NCBI GenBank assembly: GCA_963772225.1
Contig: CAVYWD010000010.1
Location: 62,001-126,000 of the forward strand
DNA from: CAVYWD01 sp963772225
Lineage (GTDB): Bacteria > Myxococcota > Myxococcia > Myxococcales > UBA5297
Direction of reading: 5' to 3'
DNA length: 64,000 nt
This document shows positions 34,269 to 42,525 of the stretch, one piece after another. Positions within the stretch are counted from its first letter, which is position 1. Every line of letters begins with the position of its first letter. Made by a program: the position numbers and the translations under genes. The notes under the pieces are model-generated. The model saw nothing but the letters and a program-made list of their open reading frames with translations, searched no databases and was not told where the DNA came from.

Positions 34269-35869
34269 GGCTGGCGGACATGACGACGGACCTCTGCGTC
34301 ATCGGCTACGACATCGGGACCACCAGCACCAAGACCTGCCTCTACCGCATCGGCGCCCACCTCGCGCTCGTGCGCCGCGCCGTCCACCCCTATCCCTTGC
34401 GCGTGCTCCCGAACGGCGGAGTCGAGCAGGATCCGGAGGAGTACTGGCGCGCCATGGCCCAGGGCACTCGCGAGGTCTTGGCGGCCTCCGGGACGGAAGC
34501 ATCCTCGGTGCAGGCGGTCTCGTTTTCGAGCCAGATGCAGGGGCTGATCCTGGTGGACGAGGCTCTGCAGGCCATCCGGCCCGCGATGAGCTATCTCGAC
34601 AGCCGCGCCGTCGAAGAGCATCGCAAAGGGATCAAGAGCGGACTGTGCGTGGCCGGATTGCGCGCTCGCGTGCTGCTCCCCTCGCTCCATCTGACCGGCG
34701 GCGTCTCCGCCAGCGTCAAGGATCCCGTCTGGAAGTATCTCTGGGTCAAGAATCACGAGCCCGAGGTCTTCGCTCGCGCTCGATATTGGCTGGACATCAA
34801 GGACTACCTCGCGGCGCGCTGCACCGGCCGCGCCACCATGGGCGAGGATTCGGCCCACGCCACGTTCCTCTTCGACAGCCGCCCCGGAAAGCGCCGCTGG
34901 AGCGCGCACCTCGCGAAAGCCTACGGCGTTCAAATGCGCCACCTCCCCGAGGTCATCGCCTCGACCGATGCGGCCGGGCCGCTCACCGCCAGCGCGGCGC
35001 GCGACCTGGGCCTCGCTCCGGGGATTCCGGTGGTCGCAGGGGGCGGCGACCTGACCATGACCGCGCTCGGCAGCGGCTGCGTGAATCCGGGGGAAGCCCA
35101 CGTCTACATGGGCACCTCGGGCTGGGTCTCGGCGGTCTGCCAGAAGCGGCTGGTCGACGTCGGTCACCTCATGGCATCGATCATCGGCGCGCGGCCCGGC
35201 CACTACAATTACATCGGCGAGCAGGAGACCTCGGGCAAATGCCTCGATTGGGCCCGCGATCACTTGGCCCTCGACGGAATCGGGCTTTTCCCCGAGGACC
35301 TGGGCAGGCAAGCCGAGTCGCGCGCCTTCGAGGTCATGGCCTCGGCGGCCGCGGGCGCGCCCCCCGGAGCCGGCGGCGCCCTCTTTGCTCCGTGGCTGCA
35401 TGGCAATCGCTCGCCCTTCGAGGATCCCCTGGCCCGCGGCATCTTCTTCAACATCGGTTTGAACACCGACAAAGCGTGCCTCTTGCGCGCCGTGCTCGAG
35501 GGGACCCTTCAGCAGAAGCGCTGGCTTCTCGACTGCATGGCCGAGAAGGCGACGGTTCTGGAGCCGCTGCGTTTCGCGGGAGGCGGAGCTCAATCGAGGG
35601 TCATCGGCCAGCTCTTGGCTGACATCACGGGCCGGGCCATCGAAGCGGTGGCCGAGCCGCAGTGCGCCGGCGCGACGGGCGCCGCGGCCGTGTGCGCGCT
35701 CCACCTGGGCGCCCTCGATGGCTTCGACCGCTTGCGCCAGTCCATTCCCGTCGGCGCGGCGTACGAACCGGATGGCTCGCGGCGCGAGGTTTACGAAAGA
35801 GGCTATTCGGTGCTTCGCAGCCTGCACTCGGCCAATCGACGCCATTTCCGGCGGCTCAATGGAGGATAG
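34256..35869 (+). CDS. FGGY-family carbohydrate kinase
   Basis: 537 residues from ATG 34256, overlapping the aldolase by 13 bp; an ATG at 34280 (MTTDLCVIGYDIGTTSTK) would start exactly at the domain. FGGY features: phosphate-1 loop YDIGTTSTKT, the GVEQDPEEYW and SFSSQMQG region, the GGGDLTMTALGSG ATP-binding segment and the C-terminal FAGGGAQSRVIGQLLADITG. The family phosphorylates sugars, polyols or sugar acids. Substrate specificity is not readable. Last gene of the operon. Confidence 0.9.
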   Translation: MEALRLADMTTDLCVIGYDIGTTSTKTCLYRIGAHLALVRRAVHPYPLRVLPNGGVEQDPEEYWRAMAQGTREVLAASGTEASSVQAVSFSSQMQGLILVDEALQAIRPAMSYLDSRAVEEHRKGIKSGLCVAGLRARVLLPSLHLTGGVSASVKDPVWKYLWVKNHEPEVFARARYWLDIKDYLAARCTGRATMGEDSAHATFLFDSRPGKRRWSAHLAKAYGVQMRHLPEVIASTDAAGPLTASAARDLGLAPGIPVVAGGGDLTMTALGSGCVNPGEAHVYMGTSGWVSAVCQKRLVDVGHLMASIIGARPGHYNYIGEQETSGKCLDWARDHLALDGIGLFPEDLGRQAESRAFEVMASAAAGAPPGAGGALFAPWLHGNRSPFEDPLARGIFFNIGLNTDKACLLRAVLEGTLQQKRWLLDCMAEKATVLEPLRFAGGGAQSRVIGQLLADITGRAIEAVAEPQCAGATGAAAVCALHLGALDGFDRLRQSIPVGAAYEPDGSRREVYERGYSVLRSLHSANRRHFRRLNGG

Positions 35870-35946
35870 GCGGCACGCCGACGAAAGGGGCTTCTCGCCC
35901 TCGCCGCTGCAACCAGTCCCGCGCCGCTTGTAAGGTCCTCTGCGCT

Positions 35947-36078
35947 GGGACGCGACCCTGCGAAGGCTTCGAATCGCCCGCGCTCTCCTTCTTGGCCGAG
36001 GGCTGCGCGGCTTCAGGCGAGGCGCACGCCTCGATGAGAGCCGCGGCGCTCCCTTGCGTCGAGCGCTGCCTCGCGCGC
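35947..36078 (+). pseudogene. Truncated copy of part of the gene at 28330-29334
   Basis: About 130 bp that match 28447-28578 closely, with the longest shared run around GGCTGCGCGGCTTCAGGCG. It covers only about codons 40-83 of the source gene, without its start or the rest, and ends at a TAG. The region between the FGGY kinase stop and 36111 holds no other gene. Confidence 0.75.
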
Positions 36079-36111
36079 TAGAGTTCCTGCAGGTCGTGAA
36101 CTGGGAACCGC

Positions 36112-36480
36112 TTACTGGCAAGGGCAGCAGAAGTAGCTCCAGCCCGCCGGCGTCGGGATCCGAATGCTCTCGCAGGCCCAGGCCGGCGATGGCGAGGCCT
36201 CGTAGCACCCGACCGCGTAGCGAGCGCTCCCGCAGGTGTCGCTGCATGACTTCGAGCCGTCGGACGCCACCTCGCACGTGGTGAAGGCGTCCCAGGCGCC
36301 GCAGCCCTGCGCCACTGCTCCCTCGGCAGCGGCCTGGACGTCGCTCGGCCAGCGGCAGGATGCTCGGAGCGCCGGGTCGGAGACACCGCCGGCCTTGAGG
36401 TTCGCCGCGTCGTTTGCCGCCCCGCCCGAGCAGCTTGGCCCGAGGGCGAGAAGTACGAGAAGCAAGGCCGCGCTCTTCAT
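36112..36480 (-). CDS. Small Cys-rich lipoprotein
   Basis: 122 residues from ATG 36480, which has AGGAG at 9-nt spacing. Signal peptide with lipobox: MKSAALLLVLLALGPSCSGG. The mature part contains about ten Cys (ASCRWP, AQGCGAW, TTCEV, KSCSDTCGS, VGCYEA, WACES, FCCPC), probably disulfide-bonded. Family not recognised; such short Cys-rich lipoproteins are common in Myxococcota. Divergent from the Uma2 gene. Confidence 0.72.
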   Translation of the reverse strand: MKSAALLLVLLALGPSCSGGAANDAANLKAGGVSDPALRASCRWPSDVQAAAEGAVAQGCGAWDAFTTCEVASDGSKSCSDTCGSARYAVGCYEASPSPAWACESIRIPTPAGWSYFCCPCQ

Positions 36481-36721
36481 GGTGTGCATCTCCTGGAGCG
36501 CCGAGTTGCATCGCTTGCGCCAGGCCTCCTCTCCCTGCGTGCCTGCGGGCTGGGCGCGCGAATCCACGGAAACCGTCCACCGAGGCCTCAGGAATTTGAG
36601 GCTCGCGCCGAGGGCTCTCGGCTCTGGACTGCGCAGCGCGGCGCTTGGCTGCGCCGGGTCGATCCCTCGAGGCGAGGGCGCGTTGCCGGCGCGCGGTGCA
36701 GCTCCTATACTCTCCACCGTC

Positions 36722-37303
36722 ATGATGTCGTCGAAACACGAGGTAGGCGAGCGCATCGACCTGCACCTCACCTACGAGGACTATTGTGCCCTGCCCGAGG
36801 ACGGCCGGCGCTACCAGGTCATTGGGGGGGACTTGGACGTGACGCCCGCTCCGTCGTACTCCCATCAGCGCGTTTCGCGGAATCTCGGGGCCGTCCTTCA
36901 CGAGCACGTTGGCCGAAATCGTCTGGGCATCGTCCTCTTCGCCCCCATCGACGTGATCCTCGCCGACGACACCATTGTGCAACCCGACCTCGTATTCATT
37001 GCGCGCGACCACCTCTCGCGGGTCAATGAGCGCGGAATCGAAGGGCCCCCAGACCTGGTGGTCGAGATCCTCTCGCCCAGGACCCGGCGAACAAATCGCG
37101 TCATCAAGATGCGGGCCTACGCTCGTTTCGGCGTGCCGCAATGCTGGCTCGTCGACCCCGAGGCGCAGAGCCTCGAGATGTTCTCGCTGTCCAGCTCGGG
37201 GTACGTGCTCACCCGAGTTGCGGGCGGCGGCGAGACTGTGCGGTCGGAGCTCTTCCCCGAGCTGAACCTCGCGCTCGGAGAGATCTTTGCGCCGGACGCG
37301 TAG
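36722..37303 (+). CDS. Uma2-family (DUF820) endonuclease-like protein
   Basis: 193 residues from ATG 36722 (or 36725). PD-(D/E)XK-type fold of the Uma2 family: LTYEDYCALPEDGRRYQVIGGDLDV at the start, the conserved QPDLVFI, and the catalytic core PPDLVVEILSPRT followed by K.R.Y..FGVP..WLVDPE. Uma2 proteins are common in cyanobacteria and Myxococcota, mostly of unknown role; some are probably mobile. The catalytic Asp/Glu residues are present. It lies 270 bp upstream of the nuclease-ATPase operon, on the same strand, with no evident link. Confidence 0.88.
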   Translation: MMSSKHEVGERIDLHLTYEDYCALPEDGRRYQVIGGDLDVTPAPSYSHQRVSRNLGAVLHEHVGRNRLGIVLFAPIDVILADDTIVQPDLVFIARDHLSRVNERGIEGPPDLVVEILSPRTRRTNRVIKMRAYARFGVPQCWLVDPEAQSLEMFSLSSSGYVLTRVAGGGETVRSELFPELNLALGEIFAPDA

Positions 37304-37572
37304 GACGGCACGGCCGGGCGTGGCCAGGGCGCGAAGGCTCCAGAGCGCAGACTCCCGATGGCGCGGGCCTGGCGCCTGAAGCGCACAAGGCCGTAGGAAG
37401 CCAACGCTCTCGATGTGGATTGCTCCAGGTTCCCGGTGCGCGTCACCTTCGCCCAGGTCGTCGCGCGCGGCGCGCGCCATGGCGACCGCGCCCATGGCGA
37501 CCGCTGGAATTCCAATCCCGCGGCCCAGGGCGCTAGACTCCACCGCGAGCTCGCCTCCCTGCCGCTCTGAAG

Positions 37573-38595
37573 GTGGAGTCAAAGTTGACTGCCGGTGAAG
37601 CCCCGCGATTGGACGAATGGGTCGAAACCGTCGCGCCGGGCGCTGTCCGCGCCGTCCTCACCGACGACGTTGTCGGCGCTGTCTCGGCGCTCGCGGTCTG
37701 CGCCGGCCGCCGGGGCGTCACCGCGGTCCACGTCGCGCCGTCGCCGCCGAGCATCGAGGAGGCGATCGCCCAGGCCATTCGAGCGCTCGCGCAGGCCGCG
37801 CAAGAGCTCTGGCCCGACTGGTACGGCGAGGCCGGGTCGCCCGAGGGGCCTTCGCGAGAGCGCGTCGCCGCGAGGCATCCCCGGGTGCTGGCGCGCTGGC
37901 TCACCGCCGCCGGCGAGCGGGCCCGCCGCGGGCTCGCGCCTCTCGTCCACGACCTGCCGCTCGAGGTGCAGGCGGGTCAGCTCGCTCTCGCGCTCGACCC
38001 GTCCGCGCTGGTGGTGGCGCTGGGGCTTCAGAGCGCAAATCCCGGCGACGCCAAGCTCGCCTCCTTCGCCCGGGGCGCCGAGTGGCTGGCGAGCAAGACC
38101 GCGGCTCGGGTCGTGGCCGTCGTGCCCTGGCAGCTCGAGGGAGCTCTCTGGGTCGACCCCATCGCCTACGGGGCGCTTCGGCTCATGGGCCGGGAGCCGA
38201 GCGCCGCCGCGCCAGCGCACGTCTTCCCGGTGATGGGCCGGCCGCACCCGGGGAGCGAGGCAGAGCAGGTGCTGGCCCGCGCGCTCGCCCGAGACGAGGA
38301 GCTTTGCCCCCTCTTCGAGTTCAACCAGCGCCTATCGACGGGGCGGAGGGCCCACCCCACAGTCGACCTCGTCTGGCGAGAAGGGCGCCTGGTCGTCGAG
38401 CTCGACGGATGGGAGACGCACGGCAATCGATGGGCCTTTGCGAGCGATCGGCACCGCGACTACGAGCTCGCCCTGAGCGGATACGTCGTGCTGCGCTTGA
38501 CCAACGACGAGGTCTTGCGAGATCCCGCGCTGACGATCGACAAGATTCGAGACCTGGTGCGGGCTCGCCGCACGCTGGGAAAGGAAGCGCGATGA
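37573..38595 (+). CDS. DUF559/VSR-like nuclease (first gene of nuclease-ATPase operon)
   Basis: About 340 residues (GTG 37573; a TTG at 37585 has a better ribosome-binding site, GGTGGAG). The N-terminal 220 residues are unassigned, with an Ala-rich helical region and a VVAVVPWQL strand-like stretch. The C-terminal about 115 residues match the DUF559/VSR restriction-endonuclease-like fold: a Glu in GSEAEQVLARAL (about 227), Asp in HPTVDLVW (about 262) and VVELDG (about 275), then a conserved His and GYVVLRLTNDEVL. This is a PD-(D/E)XK-type active-site layout. The stop overlaps the next start (ATGA). Cytoplasmic. Nuclease activity is inferred. Confidence 0.78.
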   Translation: MESKLTAGEAPRLDEWVETVAPGAVRAVLTDDVVGAVSALAVCAGRRGVTAVHVAPSPPSIEEAIAQAIRALAQAAQELWPDWYGEAGSPEGPSRERVAARHPRVLARWLTAAGERARRGLAPLVHDLPLEVQAGQLALALDPSALVVALGLQSANPGDAKLASFARGAEWLASKTAARVVAVVPWQLEGALWVDPIAYGALRLMGREPSAAAPAHVFPVMGRPHPGSEAEQVLARALARDEELCPLFEFNQRLSTGRRAHPTVDLVWREGRLVVELDGWETHGNRWAFASDRHRDYELALSGYVVLRLTNDEVLRDPALTIDKIRDLVRARRTLGKEAR

Positions 38596-39203
38596 ACGAA
38601 GAGCTCCCGGAGAGCGCCAAGGTGTTCCTGCTCGAGCTCGTGTTCTCGGGCCGCGAGGTGATGCAGAGCAAGACCGGCCTCGAGGTGCCGATGCGCAGGC
38701 ACCTCCAACAGCTTGGGCTGATATCGCTGGAGAAGCGCGGCCCGGCTACCTATGTCGCCGCGACCGACGCGGCCTGGAAATGGGTCGAGGAGAACTTGGA
38801 CCTCGCGCTCGCGCGCACCCAGCCGCGCCGCGCGCTCGAGGCCGTGCTGAAGCGGCTGCGCGAGTTCTTGGCGGCGAACGACCTGCCGCTCTCCGGGTTC
38901 GTGCGCCCCGCCGTGCCGGAGGCGTCGCCCGCGCCCGCCGAGCCGCTCGAGGCGCAGATCCGCCGCGCGTACCTGGCGCGCTCGGGCGGCGCGCTCCATG
39001 CCCGCGTGCGGCTCGCCGACCTTCGGGCGGACCTGCCCGCCGTCGACCGCGCCGCGCTCGACGAGGAGATCTTGACCTTGCAGCGGCAAGAGCGCGCCGC
39101 GCTCTTCCCACTGGACAACCCGCGGGAGGTGGGCCCCGACGACGTGCGGGCCGCCATCAATCTCTCCGGGGTCCCGCAGCACGTTCTCTACCTGAGGGGA
39201 TGA
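38592..39203 (+). CDS. Winged-helix-like adaptor protein (second gene of nuclease-ATPase operon)
   Basis: 203 residues with ATGA overlap to the nuclease. The first 65 residues read like a winged helix (LPESAKVFLLELVFSG, then LQQLGLISLEKRGPATYVAATDAAWKWVEENL). After a Pro/Ala-rich linker the last 80 residues (EAQIRRAYLARSGGALHARV, then DEEILTLQRQERAALFPL) look like a second winged-helix-type part. No family recognised. Because it sits between nuclease and ATPase with overlaps on both sides, it may be a DNA-binding or bridging subunit (inference). Confidence 0.65.
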   Translation: MNEELPESAKVFLLELVFSGREVMQSKTGLEVPMRRHLQQLGLISLEKRGPATYVAATDAAWKWVEENLDLALARTQPRRALEAVLKRLREFLAANDLPLSGFVRPAVPEASPAPAEPLEAQIRRAYLARSGGALHARVRLADLRADLPAVDRAALDEEILTLQRQERAALFPLDNPREVGPDDVRAAINLSGVPQHVLYLRG

Positions 39204-39205
39204 CC

Positions 39206-42200
39206 ATGGAGCTCACCGCGCTTCGCCTGGCGGACTTCGAGTGGACGACGCACATCGACGGCGTCTGGAGCGAGCCGCCGCACGACGTGCCGGCGCTGCA
39301 CCAGAAGGTCCGCGACGAGCTCGCCTTTCAAATCGAAAGGCTGGCGCAGCGGCCCGGCGCGGCGTCGCCGCTGGGGGTCGTCCTGACCGGAGAGGCGGGC
39401 TCCGGGAAGACGCATTTGTTGTCGGCCCTTCGAAAGATCGCCTTCGGGCGCGGCGCGAGCTTCGCCCTCATCGACATGACCGACGTGAAGGACTTCTGGG
39501 CCACGGCGCAGCTCGGCTTCTTGAGCGCGCTGCAGCGCCCGGGCGCCTCGGGGCGAAGGCAGCTGAGCGAGATCCTGCAGCACATCATCGAGACCTGCGG
39601 GGGCCCCGGCAGCCGCGGGCTCGACGTCGAGAAGCTCGCCGCGCTGCGCCCGCCGCGCCTCATCAACGTCATCGACGAGCTCATCGCCGGGCTCGGCAAG
39701 CGCTACCCGCTCGAGACGCACCAGTATCGGGACGTCATCCGCGCCCTGGCGCTCATCAACTGCGACGCCTTCGAAATTGCCAACATCGGCTACGGCTGGC
39801 TGCAAGGCATGGGGCTCGACGAGGACCACCAGCTCGTCCACGACCTGCGCAACTACCAGATGCAGACCTCGCAGCTTTTGAAGGCCCTGAGCTGGCTCAA
39901 CAGCTTGCGGGCCCCCATGATCATCGCGCTGGACCAGCTCGACGCCATCGTCGCCGAGCAGAACCTGGCGAGCGACCCGCTCTCGCCGGACCCCGCCGCC
40001 GCCGCGCGGCAGAACGCCGCGCGGGCCATCATCGAGCGCATCGCCAACGGCCTCATGGACCTCCAGGGCGCCGCCTGCCGCTCGCTGGTCGTCGTCTCCT
40101 GCCTGGAGGCGACCTGGTCGGTGCTGTCGCAGAAGGCGCTCGCCTCCGCGCCGGCGCGGTTCCTGCCGCCCATCGAGCTCGTCAAGCCGGGCGCCGACGC
40201 CTTCGCGCACCGGATGATCGCCAGCCGGCTCGCCGAGTCGTACCGCAAGCACCAGGTGACCCCGCCCCACGAGACCTGGCCTTTCGCGCCCAGCGCTTTC
40301 CAGGGGCTGACGCTCACGCCGCGCGAGGTCCTGAAGCGCTGTCACCAACACGTGCGCGCCTGCGTGGGGGCGGGGCGGATCGTCGAGCTGCAGTCGCTGG
40401 GCGCGAGCGCGGCGGCGCCGGTCGGAGCGGGCCCTTCGGACGACTTGGCGAAGCTGGACGAGCGCTACGCGGCGCTCCAGCGCGAGGCGAAGGTCCAAGG
40501 CTTGAAGTCCGAGCCCGCCGAGGCGCAGCTCGACCGCCTTCTGGAGGAGGCCTGCGTCTGCCTCACCCTGGAAGAGCCGCTCCCCGAGGGCAAGGACGCG
40601 CTCGTGGACCGGGACTTCGAGGGCGCCGGGCGGTTCGACCCGCTGCACGCGCGCATCCGCCTCGTCCACCACGACCAGGGCGACCGCGAGCAGCACTACT
40701 CCTTCCGCTTCCTGGAGCACGCCAACGCCGTCGCCTTCCAGGCCCGCCTCAACGCCGCCGTCACCGCGGCGGGCATCGACCGGCAGCTCGACTTTCGGAA
40801 GCTCGTCATCCTGCGCTTCGGCCCGCTCCCGGGCGGCAAGAAGACGCAGGACCTCCTGGCTCAGTTCGCGTCGCTCGGCGGCGTCTTCCAGGCGCCGAGC
40901 AATCAAGACCTGGGCGCGATGAGCGCCCTCGCCGCTCTGCGGGCCGAGAAGAGCGCCTCCGCGCTCGAGCCGTGGCTGCGCGCCCGGCGGCCGGCGAGCC
41001 AAATCTCCCTCTTCAAAGAGGCGCGGCAGTTCCTGTTCGGGGCCTCGCCGGGCGCGAGCCCCGCTGCGCCCACCCCTCTCGACGGAGCGCCGTCGAAGTT
41101 GCGAGAGGTCAGCGCTCCCGGCGTGAGCGCGAAACCGGCGCCGGCGCCGCACCCGTCGCGGCCTCTGCAGCCAGAGCTCGACCTCTCACCGAGCCGCAGG
41201 GCTTCACCCGCAGAGGGCCCGCCTTCGCCTCGCCCGGACGCTGCCGGCCAGCTGCCCATCGGGAACCGGATCATCGCGGGCAGCGCCGGCGCCGAAATCA
41301 TCTCGGTCCCGGTCGAGCAGCTCAGCAAGCACGCCGTCGTCCTCGCCGGCGCGGGCTCGGGCAAGACCATGCTCGTGCGGCGCATGGTGGAGGAGGCCGC
41401 GCTGCAGAAGATTCCTTCCATCGTGCTCGACCCCGCGGGCGACCTCGCGCGCCTGGGCGACCCGTGGCCCGAGCCGCCGCCGGAGCTCGACGAGGCCGAC
41501 CGCGAGAAGGCCCAGCGCTACCTCGCGCAGACCGAGGTCGTGGTCTTCACCCCGGGGCGCGCGGCGGGCAACCCTCTGCGCTTCGACCCACTGCCCGACC
41601 TCTCGTCCCTGGAGGGCGACGAGTACACCATCGCGCGGGACCTGGCGCGCGGCGCGCTGGAGCCTCTGGCGCTGGGGCGCACCGGCGCCGCGAAGAAGGG
41701 CCGCCTGGGCGTCTTGACCACCGCGCTCGACTACCAGGCGCAGCACGGGCCTCCAGGGCTCGACGCCTTCATCGCGCTGCTCGGCGACCTGCCCGAGGAG
41801 GCCGCCGGCGGATTCGACAAGGCCCAGAAGCACGCGCGGGAGATGGCGGACGCGCTCCGCGAACAGCAGCACATCAACCCGCTCTTGCGCAGGGAGGGCG
41901 AGCCGCTCGACCCCGCCGTCCTCTTCGGCGACGCCAAGGGCGGCAGCGGCCGGACGCGAATCTCGGTGGTGAGCTTCGTCGGCCTCCCCAGCCCCGAGGA
42001 GCAGCAGGCGTTCGTGAGCCAGCTCGCCAGGACGCTGTTCGGCTGGATCAAGCTGAACCCCAAGGTCCAGGGCCGCGCCCTGCGCGGGCTCCTGGTGGTC
42101 GACGAGGCGAAGGACTTCGCGCCGTCGGCGGGCGCCAGCGCCAGCGGCGCGGGCCTGATCCGGCTGGCGAACCAAGCGCGCAAGTACGGGCTGGGGCTCA

Positions 42201-42514
42201 TCTTCGCCACGCAGGCGCCCAAGAGCATCGACCACAACATCATCGCCAACTGCGCGACGCAGCTCTACGGGCGGGCCGCCTCGCCGGCGGCGCAGGACGT
42301 GATCCGCGACCAGATCCAGGCTCGCGGCGGGTCGGGCGACGACATCGCCAAGCTCACCGCCGGGACCTTCTACCTGCACACCGAGGGGATGGCGGCGCCC
42401 GCCCGGGTGAAGACCCGCTTCTCGCTCTCGCATCACCCCAAGAACCCGCTGAGCCCGGACGAGGTGCTCGAGCGGGCCGTGCGGTCGCGCCGCGCGCTTC
42501 ACCCGGGCGAGTGA
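39206..42514 (+). CDS. Large double-P-loop ATPase with HerA-like C-terminal domain
   Basis: 1102 residues. The N-terminal half is an AAA/STAND-like ATPase with Walker A GEAGSGKT (62-69) and a Walker B-like IIALDQLDAI (about 236-246). A middle region and a Pro/Ala linker follow (about 570-690). The C-terminal half is a HerA/FtsK-type ATPase: Walker A GAGSGKT (about 715), LDPAGDLARLG, Walker B LLVVDEAKDF (about 961-970), and the HerA-like GLGLIFATQAPKSIDHNIIANC. HerA-type motors translocate or remodel DNA and are a common partner of nucleases in repair and anti-phage systems. The start is ATG 39206 by GAGGGG spacing, or ATG 39200, which overlaps the previous stop. Cytoplasmic, probably oligomeric. 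Confidence 0.85.
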   Translation: MELTALRLADFEWTTHIDGVWSEPPHDVPALHQKVRDELAFQIERLAQRPGAASPLGVVLTGEAGSGKTHLLSALRKIAFGRGASFALIDMTDVKDFWATAQLGFLSALQRPGASGRRQLSEILQHIIETCGGPGSRGLDVEKLAALRPPRLINVIDELIAGLGKRYPLETHQYRDVIRALALINCDAFEIANIGYGWLQGMGLDEDHQLVHDLRNYQMQTSQLLKALSWLNSLRAPMIIALDQLDAIVAEQNLASDPLSPDPAAAARQNAARAIIERIANGLMDLQGAACRSLVVVSCLEATWSVLSQKALASAPARFLPPIELVKPGADAFAHRMIASRLAESYRKHQVTPPHETWPFAPSAFQGLTLTPREVLKRCHQHVRACVGAGRIVELQSLGASAAAPVGAGPSDDLAKLDERYAALQREAKVQGLKSEPAEAQLDRLLEEACVCLTLEEPLPEGKDALVDRDFEGAGRFDPLHARIRLVHHDQGDREQHYSFRFLEHANAVAFQARLNAAVTAAGIDRQLDFRKLVILRFGPLPGGKKTQDLLAQFASLGGVFQAPSNQDLGAMSALAALRAEKSASALEPWLRARRPASQISLFKEARQFLFGASPGASPAAPTPLDGAPSKLREVSAPGVSAKPAPAPHPSRPLQPELDLSPSRRASPAEGPPSPRPDAAGQLPIGNRIIAGSAGAEIISVPVEQLSKHAVVLAGAGSGKTMLVRRMVEEAALQKIPSIVLDPAGDLARLGDPWPEPPPELDEADREKAQRYLAQTEVVVFTPGRAAGNPLRFDPLPDLSSLEGDEYTIARDLARGALEPLALGRTGAAKKGRLGVLTTALDYQAQHGPPGLDAFIALLGDLPEEAAGGFDKAQKHAREMADALREQQHINPLLRREGEPLDPAVLFGDAKGGSGRTRISVVSFVGLPSPEEQQAFVSQLARTLFGWIKLNPKVQGRALRGLLVVDEAKDFAPSAGASASGAGLIRLANQARKYGLGLIFATQAPKSIDHNIIANCATQLYGRAASPAAQDVIRDQIQARGGSGDDIAKLTAGTFYLHTEGMAAPARVKTRFSLSHHPKNPLSPDEVLERAVRSRRALHPGE

Positions 42515-42525
42515 CGGCGGTGAGC

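Noticed and set aside
34001..37582. Antisense open frame of 1193 codons over the aldolase, FGGY kinase, lipoprotein and Uma2 genes
   Set aside because: It is opposite to well-supported genes in all frames; composition is Arg/Gly/Ala-rich with no domain. Long antisense frames are expected at this GC content.
36722..42514. Uma2 gene as part of the nuclease-ATPase operon
   Set aside because: A 270-bp gap without overlap, and Uma2 genes are usually solitary; kept separate.
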